Below are positions 27,481-35,406 of a DNA stretch of 64,000 bases, in pieces (the first letter of the stretch is position 1; every line of letters begins with the position of its first letter). The position numbers and the translations under genes were made by a program. This DNA comes from Fischerella sp. PCC 9605 (GTDB taxonomy: Bacteria; Cyanobacteriota; Cyanobacteriia; Cyanobacteriales; Nostocaceae), in the NCBI RefSeq assembly GCF_000517105.1, contig NZ_KI912148.1:1482518-1546517 (forward strand), given 5' to 3'. Under the pieces are notes generated by a model. The model had not been told where the DNA came from. It did no database searches and worked only from the letters and a program-made list of their open reading frames with translations.

Positions 27481-28485
27481 ATGAATCTTAAAGACAAAAC
27501 TATCCTAATTACGGGAATAGGTGGATTTATTGGCTTACGTACTACCGAATTAGCGATCGCCCGGGGAATGCATGTTAGAGGACTAGAAAATGATCCTAAT
27601 AACGCAAAAACGGCTCAGAGTCTGGGTGCGAAAGTGATTGTTGGTAGCGTCTGCGATCCAATTGTTGCCCAAGAGGCTTGTCAGGGAGCGGACATTGTTC
27701 TGCATACAGCTGCCCTCGTTAAAGAAGGAGGATCGCTAGACGAGTTTCGTAATGTCAATGTTGGTGGCACCCTCAATATAGCAAGCGCAGCCAGAAATGC
27801 TGGTGTCAAGACTTTTGTTCACCTCTCCAGCGTAATAGTATATGGCTTCACCTATGCAAATAAAGTTACAGAAGAAGGGCCACTCCGTAGCGAGAATAAT
27901 CCTTACTCTTTGACCAAAATAGAAAGTGAACAAGAAATATTGAAGCTGAACGCACCACCAGATTTTGGTGTCATTATTATTAGACCGACAGCTGTTTATG
28001 GGCCAAGGAGCAACCCTTGGGTGATCCGTCCCCTTTCACTAATGCGTCAAAGACGATTTGTGATCCCTGATGCGGGAGGGGGAGTGATGAACCATGTATA
28101 TATAGATAATCTAATTGATGGAATCTTTCTCGCTATAGAAAAGGAAGCATACGGAGAAGCTTTCAATATCTCTGATGGACAGGAAACCTCTTGGAAAGAA
28201 TACTACAAACGTTTAGCTAAAGTTGGGAACGTACCTGCACCCTTGTCTCTACCAGCACCAATCGTCAAGTCTTTGATTCGGTTGGAGTGGTTAAGAATGA
28301 AAATTTTGGGTCAACAACCTGTTATTTTCCCAGCAGCTGTAGACTTTTCCACTAGCCCTCATGCTTATTCCATCAAAAAAGCGCAAACCCAGCTAGGATA
28401 TGAGCCGAAAATAACTCTAGAAGAAGGTATGGAATATATACGGGAATGGCTAGACAATACAGATACCCAGACATCAAATAACTGA
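27481..28485 (+). CDS. extended SDR / epimerase-dehydratase, island copy 2, at the hetN position
   Basis: A 334-residue extended SDR with intact nucleotide site ILITGIGGFIGLR, HLSSVIVYGF (catalytic Ser), Y142-xxx-K146 in NPYSLTK and IIIRPTAVYGPRSNPW. It is closely related over its full length to the protein at 3462-4466. It lies between hglB and hetI, where Anabaena carries hetN, but it is not HetN: HetN is a shorter classical SDR, and I find no RGSGR-type peptide here. A role in reducing a keto group or epimerising a sugar of the glycolipid is plausible. A 530 bp upstream gap suggests its own promoter. Confidence 0.82.
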   Translation: MNLKDKTILITGIGGFIGLRTTELAIARGMHVRGLENDPNNAKTAQSLGAKVIVGSVCDPIVAQEACQGADIVLHTAALVKEGGSLDEFRNVNVGGTLNIASAARNAGVKTFVHLSSVIVYGFTYANKVTEEGPLRSENNPYSLTKIESEQEILKLNAPPDFGVIIIRPTAVYGPRSNPWVIRPLSLMRQRRFVIPDAGGGVMNHVYIDNLIDGIFLAIEKEAYGEAFNISDGQETSWKEYYKRLAKVGNVPAPLSLPAPIVKSLIRLEWLRMKILGQQPVIFPAAVDFSTSPHAYSIKKAQTQLGYEPKITLEEGMEYIREWLDNTDTQTSNN

Positions 28486-28502
28486 AAGAAACTCTTGTGA
28501 CA

Positions 28503-29204
28503 TTAATATTGCCAGCACTTCAGATCTAACTCAAAACCTTCTACAGCAACTGCACCAACATAATTATCAGCAGGTAAAAGTTCTATCAAACTCCACTGTT
28601 CATCGGTGGTGAGTTTTGCTGGTTCTTCTGGAGTCAAGGAAATCTCTACTTGCTCCAGTTGAACTAGTCCCACTCCTGTTGCTTTTAAATAAGCTTCTTT
28701 ACATGTCCAGTAGCGAAAAAACACCTTTTGCTGTTGTTGTGGAGGAAGCGATCGCACTACTGCATATTCTCTGGGTGAAAAGAAGCGTTTGGCAAGGGCT
28801 TCTACATCACTCACAGATCTGATGTATTCTATATCAACACCAATTATGCGGTTAATACTTACCGCACATACAGCTAAATCTTGAGAATGTGACAAGTTAA
28901 ACGATAGCCCACTATGGATATAAGTATCACCTAATACTGGTTTGCCACGGGGTTCATATTCAAATCGCACCGCTTGCGGTTCAACACCCAAGTAGCGACC
29001 CAAGATAGCACGGAGGATTCCCCGGCCGGCGATAAAACGCTGCTGATGTTGCTGAAAATAAAACCGCCGAGCGCGAGCTATTTCGTCACTGGAGAGAGTA
29101 GCTTCTAAAGCTTGCAGTTCTGGTTCTGGTCGTTCAAGGTCAATTCGCCAGATATGAACATCATATGGCAACAATTTTAAATCAGTCGGTGCAGCTAGCC
29201 ACAT
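28503..29204 (-). CDS. hetI: HetI: Sfp-type 4'-phosphopantetheinyl transferase
   Basis: A 233-residue enzyme that attaches the phosphopantetheine arm of coenzyme A to ACP serines, here most likely those of HglE and HglB. Visible motifs are RGKPVL (about 86-91), FNLSHS (102-107), the Mg site GVDIEYIR with Asp124 and Glu126, and FRYWTCKEAYLKATG with Lys169/Glu170. Length and motifs fit the Sfp/HetI group. It converges on the SDR gene with 17 bp between stops, the same convergent arrangement as hetN/hetI in Anabaena. Cyanobacteria often have a single such enzyme, so it may also serve other ACPs. Confidence 0.9.
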   Translation of the reverse strand: MWLAAPTDLKLLPYDVHIWRIDLERPEPELQALEATLSSDEIARARRFYFQQHQQRFIAGRGILRAILGRYLGVEPQAVRFEYEPRGKPVLGDTYIHSGLSFNLSHSQDLAVCAVSINRIIGVDIEYIRSVSDVEALAKRFFSPREYAVVRSLPPQQQQKVFFRYWTCKEAYLKATGVGLVQLEQVEISLTPEEPAKLTTDEQWSLIELLPADNYVGAVAVEGFELDLKCWQY

Positions 29205-29301
29205 AAGATCTCATCTCCCACCCCAAAAACAATCTAGAAGTTGAGACAAGGGTTAAAGAAATTGTCTTTTCCTTTCCCCCTTATTGTTTAATCTTTCCCC
29301 C

Positions 29302-29332
29302 ACCTCTTGCAAAAGTTACTTTTGCAAGAGGT
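29302..29332. promoter_or_regulatory. perfect 31 bp palindrome upstream of the orphan devC-like gene
   Basis: Arms ACCTCTTGCAAAAGT and ACTTTTGCAAGAGGT (29302-29316, 29318-29332) are perfect with one central base. A third copy of one arm, ACTTTTGCAAGAG, stands at 29356-29368, 41 bp before the ATG. The trio resembles a tandem operator; an mRNA hairpin is also possible. Confidence 0.45.
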
Positions 29333-29408
29333 TTAATCTTCTCCGGTTTTCAACCACTTTTGCAAGAGATATATTATCAGGACTTGCCAAAGGAAGGAGT
29401 CTCCGTAA

Positions 29409-30575
29409 ATGCTTCGCAAATGTTTTCGCACAACCCTCCTAGCATGGCGGCAGTTAGTTAAAGAGAAAACTCGTTTGGCGATCGCAGTGGTAGGTATTGC
29501 CTTTGCAAACATTCTCATCTGTGCCCAGATGGGGTTTGAGGCTTCACTATTTGACAGTTCCACAGCACCACAAAGGGGTTTAGATGCAGATTTGGTGGTG
29601 GTGAGTTCCCATTTTAAAAGTGTATATTCAGTCAAAAATTTCTCCAGAGAGCGATTGTATCAGGCGTTAGGATTTGCAGGAGTGGAGTCGGTGAGTCCAC
29701 TCTATATGGGTTACGGAAAATGGAGAAATCCGCAAACACGTCGCATACAATCTATTTTGGTGTTTGGTACAGATCCGAGAACCACAGCATTTAAATTTCC
29801 TGAAGTTAATCAAAACCGCAGTCAGCTGCAAAAGTTGAATACAGTGTTGTTTGACCAAGCTTCCATACCAGAGTTTGGGCCAATCGCGACTTTATTTCAA
29901 CAGCAATCAACAGTAGAAACTGAATTAAATGATGTCAGTATCCGGGTTGTAGGTTTGTTTATCTTGGGTGCGTCGTTTGGTGCCTATGGTAATACTATTA
30001 CCAGTGACTCAACCTTTTTACATCTATTCCCCGACCATCATCCCAATCAAATTCAAATCGGTCTGATTCAGTTGAAACCAGGTGCAGATGCACAACAAAT
30101 TGCCAAAATTTTAACAGATGATTTACCTGATGATGTCATGATTCTCACAAAAGAGGATTTTGCACGGGTAGAAAAAGCTTATTGGGCAAAAACAACCCCC
30201 ATAGGTTTTATTTTTGGTTTGGGTGTGATTGTCTCTTTCATTGTCGGCATTGCGATCGTTTATCAAATCATTTATGCCGATGTAGCCGATCACTTGCCAC
30301 AATACTCTATGCTGAAGGCAATTGGATATAGCGATCGCTATTTAATAGTAGTTCTTATTCAAGAAGCTTTACTCCTAGCAGTGTTGGGTTACATACCAGG
30401 ATTTATCGTTTCACTAGGACTTTATCAACTAGCAGCAGCGGCTACCATGCTGCCTATGTTTATGACTATTGAGCGGAGTGTAACTGTGTTTGTTTTAACA
30501 GTGGCAATGTGCTTGATTTCTACCGCTAGCACGATGCGAAAGCTGAATTCTGCCGACCCCGCCGACGTATTTTAA
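29409..30575 (+). CDS. orphan DevC-like ABC permease
   Basis: A 388-residue permease of the DevC type, closely similar to the protein at 4575-5753 in its periplasmic region (ERLYQALGFAGVESVSPLYM; FDQASIPEFGPIA; GLFILGASFGAYGN). It has an N-terminal helix (LAIAVVGIAFANILICAQMG) and three C-terminal helices. The ATG follows GGAAGGAG at nine bases. No fusion protein or ATPase gene adjoins it; the next gene encodes an ExbB-type protein 132 bp on. It could pair with the DevB-like protein at 5809-7008 or with components elsewhere. Confidence 0.83.
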   Translation: MLRKCFRTTLLAWRQLVKEKTRLAIAVVGIAFANILICAQMGFEASLFDSSTAPQRGLDADLVVVSSHFKSVYSVKNFSRERLYQALGFAGVESVSPLYMGYGKWRNPQTRRIQSILVFGTDPRTTAFKFPEVNQNRSQLQKLNTVLFDQASIPEFGPIATLFQQQSTVETELNDVSIRVVGLFILGASFGAYGNTITSDSTFLHLFPDHHPNQIQIGLIQLKPGADAQQIAKILTDDLPDDVMILTKEDFARVEKAYWAKTTPIGFIFGLGVIVSFIVGIAIVYQIIYADVADHLPQYSMLKAIGYSDRYLIVVLIQEALLLAVLGYIPGFIVSLGLYQLAAAATMLPMFMTIERSVTVFVLTVAMCLISTASTMRKLNSADPADVF

Positions 30576-30600
30576 AACATGAGGTAAAAGCAATATTCAA

Positions 30601-30650
30601 AATTCTCCCCCTCTCCCCCTCTCCCCATCCCCCATCTCCCCATCTCCTCC
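30601..30650. repeat. CCCCCTCTCC tandem repeat
   Basis: CTCCCCCTCTCCCCCTCTCC and further CCCCATCTC units fill half of the spacer between the orphan devC-like and exbB-like genes; same family as the insertion at 14653-14800. Confidence 0.7.
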
Positions 30651-30707
30651 TCGCCGCATCCTTTTGTTAATGTAAGTATGCGTTGTTAATTAGTTAATAA
30701 ACACCAG

Positions 30708-31358
30708 ATGATTAATAATCTATTTACGGCGGGTGGAGTGGTCATGTGGCCCCTCCTAGGTTTTTCAGTGTTAGCAGTAGCACTAATTATTGAACGTATC
30801 CTGTTTTGGATGCGTTTGAGTAGCCGTCAAAACCGCGTTGTCAGAGAGGTACTGAATTCTTATCAGCTTGATAATGTAGTTGGTGCTTTGGATAAGCTGC
30901 ACCAAAATACCGATTTGCCAATGGCACGAATTTTTTTAGCAGCTTTAGAACTAGAAGAAGCTACTCCAGATGAGTTTCGTTTGGCCTTAGAAACGGGAGC
31001 ACAAGCTGAAATCCCTTTACTCAAACGCTTTCAAAATATCTTCGATACTATTATTGCTCTTGCGCCTCTGTTGGGTCTTCTTGGTACCGTCTTGGGATTA
31101 ATTGCTTCCTTTGCTTCTTTAAATATTGGTGATGTCGGAGGCGCAAGAACAGCAGGTGTGACAGGTGGTATTAGTGAAGCTTTGGTTTCAACCGCATCGG
31201 GATTGGTAGTTGCTATTTTTACACTGCTATTTGCTAATAGCTTTCGAGGGCTTTACCAGCGTCAAATTGCACTGATTCAAGAATATGGCGGACAGTTAGA
31301 ATTGCTTTACCGTCGTCGCTATGAAAGGGGAGATAAAACCTATGCACCTTCCCGATGA
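30708..31358 (+). CDS. ExbB/TolQ/MotA-family proton channel protein
   Basis: A 216-residue inner-membrane protein that with ExbD uses the proton gradient to energise outer-membrane processes. The first helix is at about 10-30 (MWPLLGFSVLAVALIIERIL); the paired helices lie at about 118-140 and 160-185 with the conserved APLLGLLGTVLGLI and GISEALVSTASGLVVAIFTL. The length is typical. Its stop overlaps the start of what looks like an exbD remnant of 12 codons, so the usual partner is missing here. Confidence 0.85.
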   Translation: MINNLFTAGGVVMWPLLGFSVLAVALIIERILFWMRLSSRQNRVVREVLNSYQLDNVVGALDKLHQNTDLPMARIFLAALELEEATPDEFRLALETGAQAEIPLLKRFQNIFDTIIALAPLLGLLGTVLGLIASFASLNIGDVGGARTAGVTGGISEALVSTASGLVVAIFTLLFANSFRGLYQRQIALIQEYGGQLELLYRRRYERGDKTYAPSR

Positions 31359-31380
31359 ACCAGACTTGCCACCGCCTTAG
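31342..31380 (+). pseudogene. probable vestige of exbD
   Basis: The ATG overlaps the exbB-like stop by 17 bp, as in many exbB-exbD pairs, and reads MHLPDEPDLPPP before a TAG. ExbD proteins of this family begin with a similar acidic, Pro-containing cytoplasmic stretch before their single membrane helix, and no helix-coding sequence follows in any frame. It looks like a deletion of all but the 5' end, but 12 codons are too few to be sure. Confidence 0.4.
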
Positions 31381-31514
31381 TGGGGAAATAGGAAATTGCG
31401 AATAGCTAATAGGTGGTTTTCCTCTCTATTAGCTATTAGATATCTCTTGGCTTTAATAGTATTCTTAGATAACAGACTAAAATTTTTGAGCTTTACTTTT
31501 TGAGGAAATACAGC

Positions 31515-31721
31515 ATGACTATTTGGGTAAATGAGCAAATTGATCCTTCCGGCATGATTTATGCTTGTATAGCCTGCTGTAATGAGTCCCAAGCCAAAGA
31601 TTGCCATGAGTCTTTTAAACAGAATTTGACTGAAACTCAAAAATCAGCTGGTTGGATAGCGCGATTGCGGACTGTTGATTCTTGGGATGATGTTCCAGTC
31701 AATGCTTTAAAACTTAATTAA
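31515..31721 (+). CDS. small conserved hypothetical protein with Cys pairs
   Basis: A soluble 68-residue protein from the ATG at 31515, preceded by TGAGGA at nine bases; the upstream TTG at 31500 is the alternative. It starts MTIWVNEQIDPSGMIYAC and has a CIACC cluster and one more Cys (KDCHES), then WIARLRTVDSWDDVPVNAL. Three cysteines close together could bind metal, but no known motif is complete. No function is assigned. It stands alone between exbB and the MMADHC-like gene. Confidence 0.55.
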   Translation: MTIWVNEQIDPSGMIYACIACCNESQAKDCHESFKQNLTETQKSAGWIARLRTVDSWDDVPVNALKLN

Positions 31722-31972
31722 TCGGCTTGTTGTTTGGTGTTTGTTGTTTGTTGTCTGGAATAACTAACCATCAACAACCAACTACCAACTACCAACCAAC
31801 AACTATCTAGGTTAAGAAAATATAACAATAAGATTAAGAAATAATAAATATTTAACAATAGCTTCAAATAAACCTATCCAGTGCAGAAAATAGTTGATTT
31901 TTCTGAATCTTTAAGAGTTATCATCTATACAAAGTAAAAATTAAAAAACTTGAAAAAAACGACATAAGATTA
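31722..31972. repeat. spacer with GTTGTTTG repeats and AT-rich DNA
   Basis: 31726-31806 holds TTGTTTGGTGTTTGTTGTTTG and its rough complement CCATCAACAACCAACTACC, a fold-back array of the STRR kind. The remaining 160 bp are AT-rich and probably contain the promoter of the next gene. Confidence 0.6.
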
Positions 31973-32530
31973 GTGAACTATCCAACGCTTAATACTTCTG
32001 TTGTAGGCTATCCTATTAATTTGGTTGGCACAAGCGGACAAGCGGTTGAGATTTCAATTCATCCCCCGAGTCAGTACATTTGTGCTAACCGCGAACGGAT
32101 ATTACCAGATTGGAAAAATCAACTTTTTTTGTGGGTGGTGATTGTTTTACAAAAATCTAGATATGGAATGGTGGAAACTACGCCAGAAATTGAAGCAGAA
32201 AAACAATGGTTGCGAGAAAATTTTATGAGGTTTGGCTTTGATGTCGCCTTCAATTTACGCGATCGCAACTACCTCACAGACCTCATCGATCCCCGCACTG
32301 GCTATCCCTTGCTTTCTCGTCCAGGGATAATTCCCCATGACGACACAGCTGTTGTGAAAGCTTTACTTGGTTATCCAGTCATTCAAAATAAATGTCGCGT
32401 ACTAATTCATCCCGAATGGGGAATGGCAGTTTATCCCAGTATCTTAATATCAGTAGCTCCCCCAATCATCATCGAATCGGCCATCAGAAGTATAGCTCCT
32501 TTGCATGGTTGGAAGGAGGAAATGAGTTAG
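31973..32530 (+). CDS. MMADHC-like protein (methylmalonic aciduria and homocystinuria type D family)
   Basis: A 185-residue protein matching the C-terminal domain of animal MMADHC (CblD), which directs cob(II)alamin to its enzymes. The order of conserved elements agrees: ILPDWKNQLFLWVVIVLQKS, TPEIEAEKQWLRENFMRFG, YLTDLIDPRTGYPLL, GYPVIQNKCRVLIHPEWGMA and ISVAPP; human MMADHC has corresponding FIDPSSG, CCKVIRHSLWGT and NATPD stretches. The fold belongs to the nitroreductase-like group. Start is GTG at 31973. It lies 3 bp before a beta-lactamase-fold gene. Whether the bacterial protein handles cobalamin is not known; homology recognised by eye. Confidence 0.7.
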   Translation: MNYPTLNTSVVGYPINLVGTSGQAVEISIHPPSQYICANRERILPDWKNQLFLWVVIVLQKSRYGMVETTPEIEAEKQWLRENFMRFGFDVAFNLRDRNYLTDLIDPRTGYPLLSRPGIIPHDDTAVVKALLGYPVIQNKCRVLIHPEWGMAVYPSILISVAPPIIIESAIRSIAPLHGWKEEMS

Positions 32531-32533
32531 TGG

Positions 32534-33382
32534 TTGGTGGTTATTTCCCCAGATTTAATTAACGAACCAAAAATCAGCGGATGTTTTGATAAAACTGCTT
32601 TAAGTAGTTTGGCTAGTCCTATGGTTGAACTAAATTTCACTTCTCTCATCTCTGGTTTTCGAGGCACTGCGGGGATTGTTATCAGAAATCTCGATAGTGG
32701 TCATGATGCTCAGTTCAACCAAGAACTTTTGTTTCCTGCTGCGAGTCTCATCAAACTAGCTATTTTGTGGGAATTCTTCTATCAATGTGCAATAGGTGTA
32801 GTTGATCCAGTAGAAGAGATTGAGCTTCAAGCTCAAGACATGGTGATTGGATTTGGTGTTTTGCGCCAACTCAATCCTGGTTTGAAATTACGTTTACTTG
32901 ACTTGGCGACATTGATGATTGTAATCAGTGACAACACAGCTACAAATCTTTTAATTGATCGACTTGGGATGGACAACATCAACAACTCAATTCAACAACT
33001 TGGGCTTGTGAATACCGCTTTGCAGTACAAAATGTTTGATCCGCGTGATGTGAATCGAGATAACTTTACGAGTCCTGCTGATGTTGCTCGGATACTGGAA
33101 GCTTTTGTGCGACAGAGACAATTGCTTGGTCAGTATGGGGATGAACCTTTAAGAATTCTTGAAGGTCAACAGTGTAAAAATAAACTCCATCTTGGTCTTC
33201 CCAAGGGAGTACAGTTAGCTAATAAAACGGGTGAGTTGCTTTGGATTGAACATGATGCTGGAATCCTGTTTGCAAAAGATAAAGAAATAGTAATAGTTGT
33301 GATGACCCAGGGCTTATCTGAGAACTACGACGGAATTCGACTTTGTAGGGACGTTGCAAAGTTGGTTTATCAGAATATATAA
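32534..33382 (+). CDS. class A beta-lactamase-fold serine hydrolase
   Basis: A protein of about 282 residues with the penicillin-recognising fold: Ser71-xx-Lys74 in AASLIKLAIL, Ser132-Asp-Asn134 in VISDNTATNLL and Lys231-Thr-Gly in ANKTGELLW. The omega-loop region (about 165-181, FDPRDVNRDNFTSPAD) lacks the Glu166 of true class A beta-lactamases, so rapid deacylation of beta-lactams is doubtful; a peptidase or esterase role is as likely. No convincing signal peptide is visible. Start is uncertain (TTG 32534 or GTG 32537), partly within a TGGTTGGTGG repeat. It directly follows the MMADHC-like gene and is probably co-transcribed. Confidence 0.7.
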   Translation: MVVISPDLINEPKISGCFDKTALSSLASPMVELNFTSLISGFRGTAGIVIRNLDSGHDAQFNQELLFPAASLIKLAILWEFFYQCAIGVVDPVEEIELQAQDMVIGFGVLRQLNPGLKLRLLDLATLMIVISDNTATNLLIDRLGMDNINNSIQQLGLVNTALQYKMFDPRDVNRDNFTSPADVARILEAFVRQRQLLGQYGDEPLRILEGQQCKNKLHLGLPKGVQLANKTGELLWIEHDAGILFAKDKEIVIVVMTQGLSENYDGIRLCRDVAKLVYQNI

Positions 33383-34677
33383 GCTGAAGTTCACCCTGAA
33401 CAAAAAGCCTTAACGCTTGCGTGGAGGGGCTTCCAAAATTTGGCGTTGCTGATTTGAAGTATGAATTTGATTTTGTCATGCTGAGTGTAGCGCAGCGAAA
33501 CGAAGCATCTGTCAAGATTCTTCGCTCCACAAAGTTCCGCACCCTGCACCGTAGGGCGCAGCCCTTCTCGTAGAGTAGCCGCACCAAGCGTCTACAGAAT
33601 GACAATTCATATCTTGATTCAGCAACGCCCAAAATTTTTTTGAGCCGCCATGGTAACGCAAAGACCTTGTGCTTAAAGCTAAATTGTTTACGTAGCAAGG
33701 CTTTAAGACCTCTTTTGTAAATTTGCACTGAGGGAAGTTCAGTTTGAGGTATGAGTGCGATCGCAAAGTGCAGTAAAAGATACTTGATAGGGATACTAAA
33801 CCGTTGTTATGCGATGCACTTCCTGATTAGCGATCGCCTTTTGAGGAAAATTTTTCGATTTAACTGAACATTGGGTTACGCAAAAACCTTTTTGACCTCC
33901 GGCATCTGGCTGTTGTCCGCAATCGGAGAAATTATACCGATTCAAAAAATGTTTAAGGGCAGATAACCCCACCCAGGGTGACGGCACTCTCAGAGAACTC
34001 GCGCTTAGGGTTGGGGAGGCGTCTTATCTATGTGTTGCATTCTTTTTTCAAATTGGTATTAACCCTGTTTTGTCACTTTTGCAGTGGCAAAATTTTACGA
34101 AGACTTACTTCACAAGGGTTAAAGACATTGAACTCTTCTATCATTCCGGGAGCGAGTCAACGCTCTCAAAGCTTTACTGAATAGAGGTTTCATTGACAGA
34201 AGCAGGTTAACTACTTTGCATCTACACACTCTAGTTGATTTATCAACACCTTCTACTGGGCTAGAACTCTAAAACGTCGATTCAGTATTCAGAAATTGTC
34301 TTTATGGCTGAGACAAGGAAGAGGGGGGAACCGGAGGTGGGTAGTTGGGGAGTTGGGGAGAATATAAAACAGGACTCTCCGCATCACCCCATTGCCCCCC
34401 AACCCCACAAAGTGGGCACCCCTAGCCCCTCATCACCCCATCCTTCCTTGTCCTCCTTCCCTTGTCCTTCTTTTCATTTGAAGATTACTGAATCGGTGTT
34501 CTAGCCGTCGATCAATTTCACTCCCGGTATTGGATTGACTATATATTGATGTGACTTTGATATAGAGTTCAATCAATGCTTATCCATTGAAAATGGAATA
34601 AAACCTTATAAAAAAGAGGTGCAAAAATAGGTGAAAATACTTGTTGGGAGTGGCTTTTACGTCAGACTCACGATTGA
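33383..34677. other. 1.3 kb region of dispersed repeats and gene debris
   Basis: No credible gene. It contains a block with GGGCGCAGCCCTTCTCGTAG (33552-33571) also seen as a dispersed type elsewhere, a stretch CCGGCATCTGGCTGTTGTCC (33900-33919) resembling transposon debris, and CCCCATTGCCCCCCAACCCC plus CCCCTAGCCCCTC repeats at 34387-34436. Several open frames of 60-170 codons on both strands have unrelated composition and no recognisable motif. Confidence 0.5.
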
Positions 34678-34992
34678 GCAGCGTCAAATGAAACACGCAA
34701 GGTATTTTACCGTGCGGCCAAGGGCTGGTTAAGTATGAGCGAATATGAGGTGCATGATGAAACTAATCTCAAACGCCATTGGATTCTTGTTTTTTGTGCC
34801 TACAGTTTTATTCATTGGCATCAGTTGACAGGAGGTTTTCGACGACAGTGGGCGACTAAACCTCTCATAACCTTTGTTGAGGCATTGGAAACCTTCCGTA
34901 CAGCTGTTGGATTTCGTTTCATCCATTGGTTAAATACCCACATCGATGTGTTTGCTGCTCACAGCGCTAAGTCTGGCTATATTTGGGCTTAG
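34678..34992 (+). pseudogene. 3' fragment of a transposase gene (IS701-like)
   Basis: The frame reads from after a stop at 34675 through VFYRAAKGWLSMSEYEV, HWILVFCAYSFIHWHQLTGG, FRRQWATKPLITFVEALE and FRFIHWLNTHIDVF to a stop at 34992. This is the typical C-terminal end of DDE transposases of the IS701/IS4-like group, without the catalytic core. No intact terminal repeats were found. It directly precedes the mrp operon, whose composition differs from its neighbours, which may mark an old transfer boundary. Confidence 0.6.
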
Positions 34993-35070
34993 GAATTTTC
35001 AAAGTACCACAAAAATAGTGTATTTTTTTAAAGAAAATTACGATCAACCCTTACCCAACAGGCAATTCCC

Positions 35071-35406
35071 GTGTTAGAAGCATTCATATTCGCAACAATA
35101 TTGTGCGGGTTTTTCGGCATCATCCTTAAAAAGAACCTTGTTATGAAGATCATCTCTATGGATGTCATGAGCACGGGGGTTATCGCCTATTACGTGCTGA
35201 TTGCATCGCGAGATGGTTTGTTCACACCTATTGTTTCAGATGTCAAAAATGGCGCTTACTCCGATCCGGTTCCCCAGGCAGTAATATTGACGGCGATTGT
35301 GATCGGCTTTTCGATTCAGGCCTTAATGCTGGTCGGTGTCATGAAGTTGGCGCGGGATAATCCGACATTAGAAAGTAACGAGATCGAGAAGAACAATACG
35401 CCATGA
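35071..35406 (+). CDS. mrpC: Mrp antiporter subunit C
   Basis: A 111-residue NuoK/MnhC-like membrane subunit of the multi-subunit Na+/H+ antiporter. Three helices are visible: LEAFIFATILCGFFGIILKK, VMSTGVIAYYVLIAS and AVILTAIVIGFSIQALMLVG, the last carrying the DPxPQAVILTAIVIG signature of the family. GTG start. It opens an operon of seven genes that overlap by a few bases each (C-D-E-F-G-A-B), the order found in cyanobacteria. The overlap with mrpD is 4 bp (ATGA). Confidence 0.9.
   Translation: MLEAFIFATILCGFFGIILKKNLVMKIISMDVMSTGVIAYYVLIASRDGLFTPIVSDVKNGAYSDPVPQAVILTAIVIGFSIQALMLVGVMKLARDNPTLESNEIEKNNTP

Noticed and set aside
27481-28485. Naming the SDR between hglB and hetI as hetN.
   Set aside because: It is an extended SDR of 334 residues related to the gene at 3462, not the shorter classical ketoacyl-reductase type, and lacks an RGSGR motif.
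33219-33987. Leftward open frames of 169, 84 and 63 codons.
   Set aside because: They overlap the serine hydrolase gene or dispersed repeats and show no motif or plausible start.
34304-34504. 66-codon Pro/Ser-rich frame.
   Set aside because: Encoded by CCCCATTGCCCCCC and CCCCTAGCCCC repeats; unlike the hglE case it is not embedded in a real gene.
33383-34677. Search for tRNA or other structural RNA genes in the larger gaps.
   Set aside because: No cloverleaf-like arrangement or conserved T-loop was seen; by-eye search is not exhaustive.
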